Positions 8,269 through 16,429 of a stretch of 47,594 bases of DNA are shown here, one piece after another (within the stretch, counting starts at the first letter, position 1; each line of letters opens with the position of its first letter). The stretch lies in contig JAFAIM010000062.1 in NCBI GenBank assembly GCA_019236735.1, forward strand, positions 1 through 47,594, in the 5' to 3' direction. The notes beneath the pieces were generated by a model that was not told where the DNA came from, made no database searches, and worked only from the letters and a program-made list of their open reading frames with translations. This DNA comes from Burkholderiaceae bacterium (GTDB taxonomy: Bacteria > Pseudomonadota > Gammaproteobacteria > Burkholderiales > Burkholderiaceae_F). The position numbers and the translations under genes were made by a program.

Positions 8269-9831
8269 GTGCTACCGGGCCTGCACTGCACGTTCGAGCG
8301 TCTGTCCGGGCCGATGCCGGTATCGCGGGCCAGCATCGCGCGCAAGTCGTGGAAGGCCACCGCAAGCCTGGTGCGCTCGCTGGGCGGGCGCCTGGTGAGC
8401 CTGTGGGCGACCGATCGCCGCCCGATCGACGGGCAGTTCGCTGTTCACGCTGCCTACGCCACTTCGAGCGGCCTGGCGTGGCTGACGCTTCCGGTTGCCG
8501 ATCCGCCGCGCGTGTATCCAGGCGTCGACGACGTGTTCCCGGCCGCCGCTCGGATGCAGCGCGCTGTGGCCGACCTGCTCGGGCTCATTCCCGAGGAGCA
8601 TCACGACGCGCGTCCGTGGCTGCGCCACGAAGCCTGGCCAGCCGACTACCATCCGCTGCTGGCGGAACGCATCGGCGGCGAGACATTTGAAGGCGGAAGC
8701 GATCCGTATCCGTTCGTGCCGGTCGAGGGCGATGGCGTGCATGAGATCCCAGTCGGGCCGGTGCACGCGGGCGTGATCGAGCCGGGTCACTTCCGCTTCT
8801 CGGTCGTCGGCGAGAAGGTGGTGCGCCTGGAGGAGCGGCTCGGCTACACGCATAAGGGAATCGAAAAGAGATTCGAAGGCCGTATGCCGCTCGACCCCGA
8901 TTGCGCGCGCCTGGCTGCGCGTGTCAGCGGGGATTCGACCGTCGCGTACGGGTGGGCCTTCGCGATGGCGGTGGAATCGGCCGCCTCATTCGATGTGCCG
9001 CAGCGCGCGCAGTGGCTGCGCGCCCTCGCACTGGAGCGCGAGCGCGTTGCCAACCACCTGGGAGACCTTGGCGCGCTCGGCAACGATGCCGGATTCGCGT
9101 TCGGGCTCGCGCAATTTTCCCGGCTGAAAGAGGATTGGCTGCGCCTGAACGCGGCAGCATTTTCTCACCGCTACGCGATGGACTACGTGGTACCCGGCGG
9201 AGTGCGCAACGATCCCGGCCATATGCTGTTGCAGGCGCTGGCAGGCCAATGCAGCGAGATGCGGCAGGAGGTCGCACAGCTGCGCGAAATCTACGACGAA
9301 CATGCGGGACTACAGGACCGCTTCGCCGGCGCCGGACGCGTGGCGCCCGCGCTCGCCGCCCGGTTGGGACTCACCGGGCTTGCCGGACGCGCGAGCGGAC
9401 AGTCGCACGATCTGCGCGCCGATTTCGTGCTGCAGCCGTACGGTGCGCTGGCGGTCGCACGCGCATCCAGCAGTCAGGGGGACGTGGCGGCGCGGGTGGC
9501 GGTGCGCTTCGACGAGACGCTGGAATCGCTGCGGCTGATCCACGCAATCGCCGAAGGTCTGCAGGAGACGGATCCTGCGGCTGTCATCCACGCCGATCCC
9601 GTCGCGGTCGCCACCGCAGCGTACGGAGCCGGCTGGCTCGAAGGCTGGCGTGGCGAAGTGCTGGTTGCGCTCGAGCTCGATCAGTACGGGGTGATCCGGC
9701 GCTGTCATTTCCACGATCCGTCATGGCAGAACTGGCCGCTTCTGGAACACGCGGTGATCGGCAACATCGTTCCGGACTTTCCGCTGATCAACAAATCCTT
9801 CAACCTGAACTACTCGGGGCACGATCTTTGA
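8269..9831 (+). CDS. HyfG-like large subunit (NuoC-NuoD fusion) lacking the [NiFe] cysteines; Ehr-type
   Basis: A 520-residue fusion of a NuoC-like domain (about 45-170) and a NuoD/hydrogenase large-subunit domain (about 165-520, with VRLEERLGYTHKGIEKRFEG). In true group 4 hydrogenases two CxxC pairs bind the Ni-Fe site: one near the domain start (RxCGxC) and one at the C-terminus (DPCxxC). Here the first reads R218-V-S-G-D-S223 and the second D483-P-S-W-Q-N488, so all four cysteines are absent. The protein therefore cannot hold a normal [NiFe] centre. The frame is intact and the surrounding fold motifs are conserved, which argues against decay. GTG start directly after the hyfF stop. It best fits the Ehr complexes, whose substrate is unknown. 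Confidence 0.88.
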   Translation: MLPGLHCTFERLSGPMPVSRASIARKSWKATASLVRSLGGRLVSLWATDRRPIDGQFAVHAAYATSSGLAWLTLPVADPPRVYPGVDDVFPAAARMQRAVADLLGLIPEEHHDARPWLRHEAWPADYHPLLAERIGGETFEGGSDPYPFVPVEGDGVHEIPVGPVHAGVIEPGHFRFSVVGEKVVRLEERLGYTHKGIEKRFEGRMPLDPDCARLAARVSGDSTVAYGWAFAMAVESAASFDVPQRAQWLRALALERERVANHLGDLGALGNDAGFAFGLAQFSRLKEDWLRLNAAAFSHRYAMDYVVPGGVRNDPGHMLLQALAGQCSEMRQEVAQLREIYDEHAGLQDRFAGAGRVAPALAARLGLTGLAGRASGQSHDLRADFVLQPYGALAVARASSSQGDVAARVAVRFDETLESLRLIHAIAEGLQETDPAAVIHADPVAVATAAYGAGWLEGWRGEVLVALELDQYGVIRRCHFHDPSWQNWPLLEHAVIGNIVPDFPLINKSFNLNYSGHDL

Positions 9832-9832
9832 T

Positions 9833-10378
9833 ATGTGGCCAACTATCCGCAAGATCGTTCAGGAAGGCGTGCTGAGCCAGAGGCCGCCACGGGCGCAGAT
9901 CGAGTGGCGCACCAACACGCAGTGGATCCAGAGCGAGATCCTGCGCGTCCTGGGCCGGGCGCTGGCGATCCGGCACGTCGACGCCGGATCCTGCAACGGC
10001 TGTGAGCTGGAGATCCACGCGCTCGCCAATCCGTACTACAACATCGAGGGACTCGGCATCCGTTTCGTCGCCAGCCCACGCCATGCCGACTTGCTGTTGG
10101 TGACCGGCCCGGTGTCCCGACACATGCGGATCGCGCTCGAACGCACGTACGAAGCAATGCCCGAGCCGCGGCTGGTCGTCGCCGTCGGCGACTGCGGTTG
10201 CACCGGCGGCGTGTTCGGAGAGAGCTACGCCAGCTGCGGGCGCGTGGCCAACGTGCTTCCGGTGGACGTTGCCGTTCCCGGCTGCCCGCCCACGCCGACG
10301 GATCTGCTCAAGGGCATTCTGGCGGCGGTCGACCAGCGCGCTCCCGGCACGATCGCGACCAATCCGGGAAGCTTGTAG
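9833..10378 (+). CDS. hyfI: HyfI/NuoB-like small subunit with 4Fe-4S cluster
   Basis: A 181-residue NuoB/HycG-type small subunit. Four cysteines match the proximal (N2-like) 4Fe-4S cluster: C54 and C57 (AGSCNGCELE), C121 (VGDCGC) and C151 (VPGCPPTP). The N-terminal 45 residues resemble the membrane-facing extension of HycG/HyfI. The ATG lies 1 bp after the large-subunit stop. The retained cluster next to a large subunit without nickel ligands implies that electrons still reach this cluster, perhaps to or from a quinone or an unidentified partner. Last gene of the operon, convergent with the prolyl oligopeptidase gene 17 bp away. Confidence 0.92.
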   Translation: MWPTIRKIVQEGVLSQRPPRAQIEWRTNTQWIQSEILRVLGRALAIRHVDAGSCNGCELEIHALANPYYNIEGLGIRFVASPRHADLLLVTGPVSRHMRIALERTYEAMPEPRLVVAVGDCGCTGGVFGESYASCGRVANVLPVDVAVPGCPPTPTDLLKGILAAVDQRAPGTIATNPGSL

Positions 10379-10395
10379 GCGTACCGATCAGCGGT

Positions 10396-12636
10396 TCAAT
10401 GCGCTGAGCGCGGGACGGCGTGCGCGTCGCCACGCTGGCCAGCCTGCTGCGGCTTCGATGGCGCCCGCACCGGCTCCGTGACCGGAAATTTCATTCCGAG
10501 CTCATCGAAAAGGAAAGCCTCTGCGTCGGCAATCTGGTTCACGCGGATCGTCAGCGAGCTGCCGATCCCGTGTCCCGCGTTCGAGCTGACGCTCAGCAGG
10601 ACCGGCAGGCCCGAGGCTGTGGCCGCTTGCAAGCGCGCGGCCATCTTGCGCGACTGCATCGGGTCAACGCGACCGTCGTACTGGCCTGCGGTCAGCAGCA
10701 CGGCGGGATAACGGGTGTCGTCGGTTACCTGGTGGTACGGCGAATAGGCATACAAGGCGCGGAACTGCTGCTCGTCTTTGACCGAGCCGAACTCGGTCAC
10801 GTTGAACGCCCCGTTCGGTGCGAGCTCGACGCGTAGCATGTCGTAGATGCCGACCTCGGATACGACAGCGCGGAACAGTTCCGGGTGCTGCGTCAACTGG
10901 GCGCCCATCAGCAGGCCGCCGTTGCTCCCGCCGACGATTGCCAGCCGCTTCTTCGATGTGTACATCTGATCGATCAAGTAGCGCGCGGCGGCTGCAAAGT
11001 CGTCGAACACATTCTGCTTGTGTGTCAGCGCTCCCTGCTCGTGCCACTGCTCGCCGTACTCGCCACCACCGCGCAGGTTGGCGATCACATACACGCCGCC
11101 GGCGTCGAGCCACAGACGCACTTGCGGTCCGAGGAAGCGCGGCGTCAGGCTCAGGCCGTAGCCGCCGTAACCGGTCAACAGCACAGGGTGCGAACCGTCC
11201 AGCTGCACGCCCTTGCGGCGCACGATGTTCAGCGGTACGCGCGTGCCATCCTTCGAAGTGGCGAACTCGCGCACGACCTCGGCATCCGGGAAAGCGACTG
11301 GGCTCGTCTGCGCAAGCCGCGTCTCCACCGATGCTCCGCCGGTCTCGTCGTAGCGGGCGTAGTACGGCGGCCGCAGATACGTCGCGACCGAGTACAGCAA
11401 CGTGCCTCCGCCCAACGGCTCGACCTCGTCCACCGTCGCCGGGCCTGCCAACGGCAGCGAACCCTGCGGATTGCCGTCGTGGTCGAATGCGGCGACCCGT
11501 TCGGGCCCGCCGTCCTGCTCGCCCACATACAGCCGTTTCTCCGTCACCACCAGCGCACCGACCGATGGACGCAGCGGCATCACGTACTTCGACTCGGGAA
11601 CGATCACTTGCGCCTGCTCCAATCGTGGATCGGCGAGATTGAGCTTCAGCAGCGTGCCGCGCGGCGCGTCCTTCAGCGAGACCAAGTACAGGTAGTCGTC
11701 CGGGCCGATCGCGGCGTCGACGATCTTGTCTTCGAAACGCGTCACTTGCCGCACCACGCCGTCGGGCCCGATCACGTAGTGGGCGAACTCGCCGCCGTCC
11801 CCATTGGCCACTGTCACCAGCAAGTAGCGGGGATTGAATCGGTTTCCCAACCGGATCTCGGCGACCTTGGGCAGGTCCTGCCCGAAGACGAAGGCGTCAC
11901 TTTCGGATTTATCACCGATGCGATGGAAATAGACCTTCTGGAAGAAATGCTGCTCCGCTGCCGGGCGATCGGCCCCTGGATACCGCGTGTACCAGAAGCC
12001 CTTCGAGTCGGCGCGCCACGCGATGCTGCCGCCCGCGGTCGGGTATTGCACGCGCGCGATCACGTCGCCAACCTGTCGCCGGCTCGCAACGTCGAACAGG
12101 TGCAGCGAACCGTCCTCGCTGCCGTTGTCCGAAAGACAAACGGCCACCAGCTTGCCGTCGGGCGATGGTGCGTACCAGTCGATCGCGGTCGTGCCCTTCG
12201 AATTGAGCTCGTTCGGGTCGACGACAACACGCGCCTTGGCAGGGTCGAGGTCGCGCGTGAGCAGCGCGATCATCGGCTGCTGTTTTGGCGGTTGGGTGTA
12301 CAGCGCGAAGATACGGTCGCCGGCCGCGTGCAGCGACGAAAACGCGCGCGACGTTCTGGAGATCTGGCTCCACAGCCGCTCGAAGATCGGCTTGCGCACT
12401 GCAAGGCCGTCGAGGTATTTGCGCGTGCGCGCATCCTGCTCCGAGACCCAGCGCTTCACCTCGGGGTCTTGAGCGTTCTCCAACCAGCGGTACGGGTCTT
12501 CCACCTTCTGCCCAAAGTAGGTGTCCGGCACATCGTGCACGGGCGTCGGTGGCGCACCGCGATCGAGCGCATGCACCTGCGCGCTGGCAACGAGGCACAC
12601 GAGCATCATCGAGGGTCCGGCTGCGAGTTTCGGCAT
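10396..12636 (-). CDS. Prolyl oligopeptidase (S9A family), secreted
   Basis: A 746-residue serine peptidase that cleaves after proline in oligopeptides. An N-terminal hydrophobic signal (ending near SAQVHA) predicts export to the periplasm. A seven-bladed beta-propeller region (about residues 80-440) precedes the alpha/beta-hydrolase domain. The triad is visible: Ser571 in GGSNGGLLMG, Asp654 in GQYDGRVDP and His689 in NAGHG. The N-terminal YFGQKVEDPYRWLE is the classic S9A signature. I prefer ATG 12636; an in-frame GTG lies three codons upstream. It stands alone between two genes on the other strand. The last 20 residues are a polar tail. Confidence 0.93.
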   Translation of the reverse strand: MPKLAAGPSMMLVCLVASAQVHALDRGAPPTPVHDVPDTYFGQKVEDPYRWLENAQDPEVKRWVSEQDARTRKYLDGLAVRKPIFERLWSQISRTSRAFSSLHAAGDRIFALYTQPPKQQPMIALLTRDLDPAKARVVVDPNELNSKGTTAIDWYAPSPDGKLVAVCLSDNGSEDGSLHLFDVASRRQVGDVIARVQYPTAGGSIAWRADSKGFWYTRYPGADRPAAEQHFFQKVYFHRIGDKSESDAFVFGQDLPKVAEIRLGNRFNPRYLLVTVANGDGGEFAHYVIGPDGVVRQVTRFEDKIVDAAIGPDDYLYLVSLKDAPRGTLLKLNLADPRLEQAQVIVPESKYVMPLRPSVGALVVTEKRLYVGEQDGGPERVAAFDHDGNPQGSLPLAGPATVDEVEPLGGGTLLYSVATYLRPPYYARYDETGGASVETRLAQTSPVAFPDAEVVREFATSKDGTRVPLNIVRRKGVQLDGSHPVLLTGYGGYGLSLTPRFLGPQVRLWLDAGGVYVIANLRGGGEYGEQWHEQGALTHKQNVFDDFAAAARYLIDQMYTSKKRLAIVGGSNGGLLMGAQLTQHPELFRAVVSEVGIYDMLRVELAPNGAFNVTEFGSVKDEQQFRALYAYSPYHQVTDDTRYPAVLLTAGQYDGRVDPMQSRKMAARLQAATASGLPVLLSVSSNAGHGIGSSLTIRVNQIADAEAFLFDELGMKFPVTEPVRAPSKPQQAGQRGDAHAVPRSAH

Positions 12637-12739
12637 CGGCGGCACCGCAGTGGGTGATAATCGATTTGGGGGCCCGCCATTGTAGGCAAAGCCCCGGTGG
12701 CGAAACGTTCCACCCGCTTCACCTTAGGGACGCACTCGA

Positions 12740-13726
12740 ATGCTGGCGATGCAGCTTCTCCGCCCCGGCCAACCGCTGCAACAGGCGCGGCTGCCGGCTC
12801 CCATCCCGGCGGCCGGACAGGTGCTCATCGAGGTGGCCCGCTGTGGGGTGTGCCGCACCGATCTTCACATCGTCGACGGCGAGCTTCCCGCACTCGGCCG
12901 CCCGGTTGTGCCGGGTCACGAAATCGTCGGCCGCGTGGTGGCACTCGGCAGCGGTGTCCGACAGTTCGCTGCTCGCGATCGAGTCGGAGTTCCGTGGCTC
13001 GGGTGGACCTGCGGAAAGTGTGATGCATGCCTAGCAGGCCGCGAAAACCTGTGCCCGAACGCGCGTTTCACGGGCTATCACATGGACGGCGGCTACGCGC
13101 AGCTGGTCGTAGCCGACGCTCGCTACGTGTTCGCGCTGCCGCAGCGCTACAGCGATGAAGAGGCTGCGCCGCTGTTGTGCGCCGGTTTGATCGGATTTCG
13201 CGCGCTCGGCTTTGCCGGGCGCGCGCAGCGCCTGGGCATCTACGGCTTTGGGGCCGCCGCCCACATCATCGCGCAGCTGGCGCGCCACCAGGGACGCGAG
13301 ATCTACGCCTTCACACGGCCAGGCGATGCCGAGGCGCAGCGTTTCGCGCTCCAATTGGGTGCGGTGTGGGCCGGTGGGTCGGACGAGCCGGCGCCGCAAA
13401 CATTGGATGCGGCGCTGATCTTCGCGCCAGTGGGAGCGCTGGTGCCTACTGCGCTACAAGCCGTGGCACCTGCCGGCAGCGTCGTGTGCGCCGGAATCCA
13501 CATGTCGGACATCCCCGCCTTCCCTTATTCATTGCTGTGGCAGGAACGCAAAATCGTCTCGGTCGCAAACCTTACGCGCAAGGACGGCGAGGAGTTCTTG
13601 TCGGTGGCTGAATACACTCCCATCGAGATCCAGACGCAGAGCTGGCCGCTGACAAGCGCGAACGAAGCGCTTGCTCAGATGCGTGAAGGCCGCTTGCAAG
13701 GTGCGGCGGTGCTGCGCCCAGCGTGA
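12740..13726 (+). CDS. Zinc-dependent alcohol dehydrogenase family protein
   Basis: A 328-residue medium-chain dehydrogenase/reductase. The GroES-like domain carries catalytic zinc ligands C38 (CGVCRTD), H60 and E61 (PGHEIVG) and C147 (LLCAG). The structural zinc cysteines C91, C94, C97 and C105 are all present in CGKCDACLAGRENLC. The Rossmann motif near 168-174 is GYGFGAAAH-like (IYGFGAAAH). It probably oxidises alcohols or reduces aldehydes with NAD(P); the exact substrate cannot be read. A GATAAT -10-like hexamer lies at 12656-12661. The 3' end is part of a 40-bp tandem repeat that continues beyond the stop codon. Confidence 0.9.
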   Translation: MLAMQLLRPGQPLQQARLPAPIPAAGQVLIEVARCGVCRTDLHIVDGELPALGRPVVPGHEIVGRVVALGSGVRQFAARDRVGVPWLGWTCGKCDACLAGRENLCPNARFTGYHMDGGYAQLVVADARYVFALPQRYSDEEAAPLLCAGLIGFRALGFAGRAQRLGIYGFGAAAHIIAQLARHQGREIYAFTRPGDAEAQRFALQLGAVWAGGSDEPAPQTLDAALIFAPVGALVPTALQAVAPAGSVVCAGIHMSDIPAFPYSLLWQERKIVSVANLTRKDGEEFLSVAEYTPIEIQTQSWPLTSANEALAQMREGRLQGAAVLRPA

Positions 13727-13785
13727 AAGCCGCCTGCAAGGTGCGGCGGTGCTGCGGCCGGCGTGAAAGCCGCCTGCAAGGTGCG
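13681..13785. repeat. 40-bp tandem repeat spanning the 3' end of the alcohol dehydrogenase gene
   Basis: Units run 13681-13720, 13721-13760 and a partial 13761-13785. Units 1 and 2 match at 36 of 40 positions. Unit 3 is identical to unit 2 for its 25 bp. Unit 1 encodes the last residues of the dehydrogenase, and the TGA stop (13724-13726) lies at the start of unit 2. The extra units are thus untranslated copies of the gene end. Confidence 0.85.
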
Positions 13786-14000
13786 TTGCAATCTGACTGC
13801 TTTTCGACTAGCGCGATTCCGCTGATCGCTGGAGCGGCCATGCCCGCGAAACGGGCGGATCGTCCCCGTTCCGCACAGCCGAGGGGAGAATCGTCCGAAC
13901 TGTGCGTCCGTTTGCGTCTGTGTCTGTATCTGAAAGATAGCGATTCAAGAAGGTCGGTGCATCAGGCGGGTTGCAACTCATCAACTCGGAGGGCCGGATC
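13786..14000. other. Intergenic region upstream of the secreted protein pair
   Basis: No coding signal is seen in this stretch. It ends with a good CGGAGGG Shine-Dalgarno at 13987-13993 for the gene at 14001. It presumably holds the promoter for the secreted pair. No clear -35/-10 pair or operator was identified. Confidence 0.4.
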
Positions 14001-14699
14001 ATGAGCAGGCGTTTTGTATCTGCATTTTCCGCTGCATGCCTGGGCGTCGCGCTGATCGCGATCGCAACCGGTGCGTGGGCGGCCCCGGTGACTTACACCG
14101 GATACACACTAGCGAATGGCCAGATCGGATCGTGGGCGTTCACCAACGCTGAAGTGACGATCACGTTCCACGGTGATACATCCACCGTGGAACAAAACTC
14201 CAGCTCGGGGGTGAATCTATCGTTTCAGCCGACGGGAACCGCGAGCGTGAGGATTGCCAAAGGCGAACACGTCGTACATGCGAACTTTCAGCAGAATCTG
14301 ATACTGGTCAGCATCGACCAGAGCAACGGCGGTGTCGGGTTCGGGTATTTCGACTCGTCGGGTTTGACTACGCCAGACCACGTCGCCTCGCCGACGTACC
14401 CCCTGGGAATCTGCTGCGGTGGCGGCTCGGTTGACATCAACATCAACTTTTCCGGCCTAAATTTCATGTCCCTCAGTTACGAGTTGAATTCGGAGCCAAT
14501 GGACCTGGGCAGCAACAGCGCCTACAGCGGGCGCGCGTATATCTGCCCGACCTTCCCGGCCGTCGACTGTTTCACGCCACCGACAGTGGCGTTGCCGACC
14601 GATCAGGGCGATCTTTACCTGTACGCGCCGTATGTCGCAGTCGTCGGAACGAACCGACCGCAGAACGCGGGCTTCTTCACGGCCGTGGTCGAACAATGA
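14001..14699 (+). CDS. Secreted protein of unknown function, copy A of a tandem pair
   Basis: A 232-residue protein with a clear signal peptide (MSRRF, then a hydrophobic core ending GAWAAPV). The mature part is rich in Gly, Thr, Ser and Val, suggesting a beta-sandwich. Cysteines occur as a CC pair (GICCGGG) and as CPTFPAVDC, which could form disulfides in the periplasm or outside. No known family was recognised. It is clearly homologous to the next gene: both start the mature domain with YTG(Y/F)xL, contain A(S/R)VRI followed by a Gly-rich stretch, and end with TDQGDL..Y.PY. ATG 14001 was chosen because of its strong Shine-Dalgarno and signal peptide. Confidence 0.8.
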   Translation: MSRRFVSAFSAACLGVALIAIATGAWAAPVTYTGYTLANGQIGSWAFTNAEVTITFHGDTSTVEQNSSSGVNLSFQPTGTASVRIAKGEHVVHANFQQNLILVSIDQSNGGVGFGYFDSSGLTTPDHVASPTYPLGICCGGGSVDININFSGLNFMSLSYELNSEPMDLGSNSAYSGRAYICPTFPAVDCFTPPTVALPTDQGDLYLYAPYVAVVGTNRPQNAGFFTAVVEQ

Positions 14700-14791
14700 G
14701 GCGAAAAGGACACCCAGCTTTGATGCCGAGGCGCTGGGTCGCCCTGGCGTCTGCGGGCAATGGACCCCTATCGAAGAAAGGAACATCCCTG

Positions 14792-15562
14792 ATGTATGCC
14801 ATTCGCGTGATAGTCGCGGCCGCTGTGTGCGCCGCCACCATGGGCGCGGCCGAGGCCGCGTCGATTCGCTATACGGGCTTTGTCCTGACCGACGTTTCTC
14901 TGGGAGGAGTCGTTTACCCGGGTGCACAAGTGTGGCTGCGCTTCGATGGCAGTACGCGCAATGTAGTTCCCTATTCGGACCAGACCGGACAGGGCTTCAT
15001 GAACCAGACTGGCCACGCCAGAGTGCGCATCGTTAGCGGTTCGACCACGATCAACGCGTCGATCGATGACCACCAGCTCTATGTGTTTTTCGATCTGGCA
15101 CATTCCAGCGCCGGATTCGGCTCCGTTGCCGGCGGCCACGGCTATCCGCTGATGTTGGCCTCCCCGGCCTTCGATGGGGCAGAGGGGCTTTCCAGCAGCC
15201 TTGTGGGCGCGGTGGCCAATATCGCGAACAACGCCGCCAACAAGGCGAGTTACACGCCCCTGACCTCGACGCTGAGCGCCGACCTGCGAAGCCCAACGGT
15301 GCTGGCGGGTACGGCGTCCTCCTGTGCCGCTGTTTACGACCCAGCCAACGTGACCTGCCCGTTACCGCCGTCGACACCCCCGGTGTCGCCAGCGCCCGTG
15401 GCGCAGGGGGTGATGCCAGTGCCGGTCGCCATCAGCACCGATCAGGGAGATTTGCTGATGTACGAGCCGTACTTTCTGGTAATCACCAATCCGCCCGGAA
15501 TCAGCAACACGGCGCGCGCGGCCAACTGGGGCATGTTCTGGTCAGAGATTCTGGACGAATAG
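14792..15562 (+). CDS. Secreted protein of unknown function, copy B of a tandem pair
   Basis: A 256-residue exported protein with a signal peptide (MYAIRV, hydrophobic core, AEAAS). It is a diverged paralogue of the preceding gene: RYTGFVL, ARVRIVSG and TDQGDLLMYEPYF correspond to similar stretches there. It carries an extra proline-rich insert (PLPPSTPPVSPAPV) before the C-terminal block and one potential disulfide pair (SSCAAV..VTC). A purine-rich AAGAAAGGA lies upstream of ATG 14792. The 92-bp gap suggests co-transcription with copy A. No enzymatic motif is visible; a structural, adhesive or surface role is only a guess. Confidence 0.8.
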   Translation: MYAIRVIVAAAVCAATMGAAEAASIRYTGFVLTDVSLGGVVYPGAQVWLRFDGSTRNVVPYSDQTGQGFMNQTGHARVRIVSGSTTINASIDDHQLYVFFDLAHSSAGFGSVAGGHGYPLMLASPAFDGAEGLSSSLVGAVANIANNAANKASYTPLTSTLSADLRSPTVLAGTASSCAAVYDPANVTCPLPPSTPPVSPAPVAQGVMPVPVAISTDQGDLLMYEPYFLVITNPPGISNTARAANWGMFWSEILDE

Positions 15563-15592
15563 AGTCTTTGGTGCCATCGGCGGAATCGAACT

Positions 15593-15683
15593 GCTGAGGG
15601 CGACGGACTGCGATCGACTCGCTGGCGGCGCGCCACGCGGATGTCGCTGCGCCGCTGGCGGGCCAGCCAAGCGCGCCCTCAGC
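15593..15683. repeat. Long inverted repeat in a convergent intergenic gap
   Basis: Perfect 10-bp arms GCTGAGGGCG (15593-15602) and CGCCCTCAGC (15674-15683) enclose a GC-rich core that itself contains GCTGGC/GCCAGC pairs. The right arm overlaps the yceH stop codon. It could form a cruciform or an RNA stem ending both converging transcripts. No T-run accompanies it. Confidence 0.45.
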
Positions 15684-16356
15684 CGGAGACGCCGAGCTCC
15701 CGTGTCAACCGCTCGAAGCGGTCGCGCAATTGCGCCACCTCGCTTTCCAGGCGCCCGACATGCGCCTTCAGCGCTGCGATCTCCGCAACACTGACCTCTG
15801 CCGGGCCGAGCACCTCGGATGTAGGTGCCGCCGCGCCATCGGCGGGTACTCCCGACAGGCAGTGCATCCAGCGCGCTTCCCTCTCGCCCGGCCGCCGCGC
15901 CAGTTTCTTCACCAGTGCGCCGCCCTGTTCCGCGCTGCGCACTGACAGCTCTTCCAAAAATGCCTCGACCGACGAGATATCAGCGAAACGGTGCAACCGC
16001 TCGCTGCCGGTGCGCAACTCGGCGCTGGTCTGCGCACCGCGCAGCATCAGCACCGCCAACAGCGCCACCGCCTGATCCGGTATGTGCAGCACGCGGCCGA
16101 CGTTGTGCGAATAGCGCGCCACCCGCGCTCCGCTCGATTCGATCACGAGCGTAGGCGCCCTCAGCGCATCGACCGCGGCCTGCACCTCGGCTTCGGTCGC
16201 CTCGATCACCGGGTCGCGGTTGCTCTTCTGGTTGCAGCCGGCGACGAGCGCGTTCAGCGACAGCGGATACGTGTCGGCGACCGTGCGCTCCTTCTCGACC
16301 AGCACGCCCAGAACGCGAGCCTCGAGCAGCGACAGCAGCGGCAGCGAGGTGCTCAT
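15679..16356 (-). CDS. yceH: YceH family protein (DUF480)
   Basis: A 225-residue DUF480 (YceH) protein. The two winged-helix domains are recognisable: LEARVLGVLVEKE with PLSLNALVAGCNQKSNRDPV near the N-terminus, then VALLAVLMLRGAQTSAELR in the middle. A coiled-coil (about 188-220, heptad-like AALKAHVGRLESEVAQL) forms the C-terminus. The role of YceH is not firmly established. The ATG at 16356 is the only sensible start. It lies downstream of, and co-directional with, the crotonase-like gene, 73 bp away. Confidence 0.93.
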   Translation of the reverse strand: MSTSLPLLSLLEARVLGVLVEKERTVADTYPLSLNALVAGCNQKSNRDPVIEATEAEVQAAVDALRAPTLVIESSGARVARYSHNVGRVLHIPDQAVALLAVLMLRGAQTSAELRTGSERLHRFADISSVEAFLEELSVRSAEQGGALVKKLARRPGEREARWMHCLSGVPADGAAAPTSEVLGPAEVSVAEIAALKAHVGRLESEVAQLRDRFERLTRELGVSG

Positions 16357-16429
16357 CGTCGCGCCGCTCTATCGAACGCTTCGGCCATCGCTGCCCACGT
16401 TTCGCGGCAGATGGGGTCGGATCATCACG

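Noticed and set aside
3133..10378. Calling the hyf-like operon a functional hydrogenase-4 or formate hydrogenlyase
   Set aside because: The large subunit lacks all nickel-binding cysteines, and no maturation, formate dehydrogenase or ferredoxin subunit genes are present.
3133..10378. Calling the operon a respiratory complex I (nuo) fragment
   Set aside because: The C-D fusion, the HyfE-type subunit and HyfB's C-terminal extension are hydrogenase-4-like, and nuoA, J, E, F, G and I are absent.
10885..12657. A 590-codon open frame on the + strand opposite the prolyl oligopeptidase
   Set aside because: The opposite strand encodes a full S9A peptidase with an intact triad; the + strand frame has no recognisable domain and an atypical composition.
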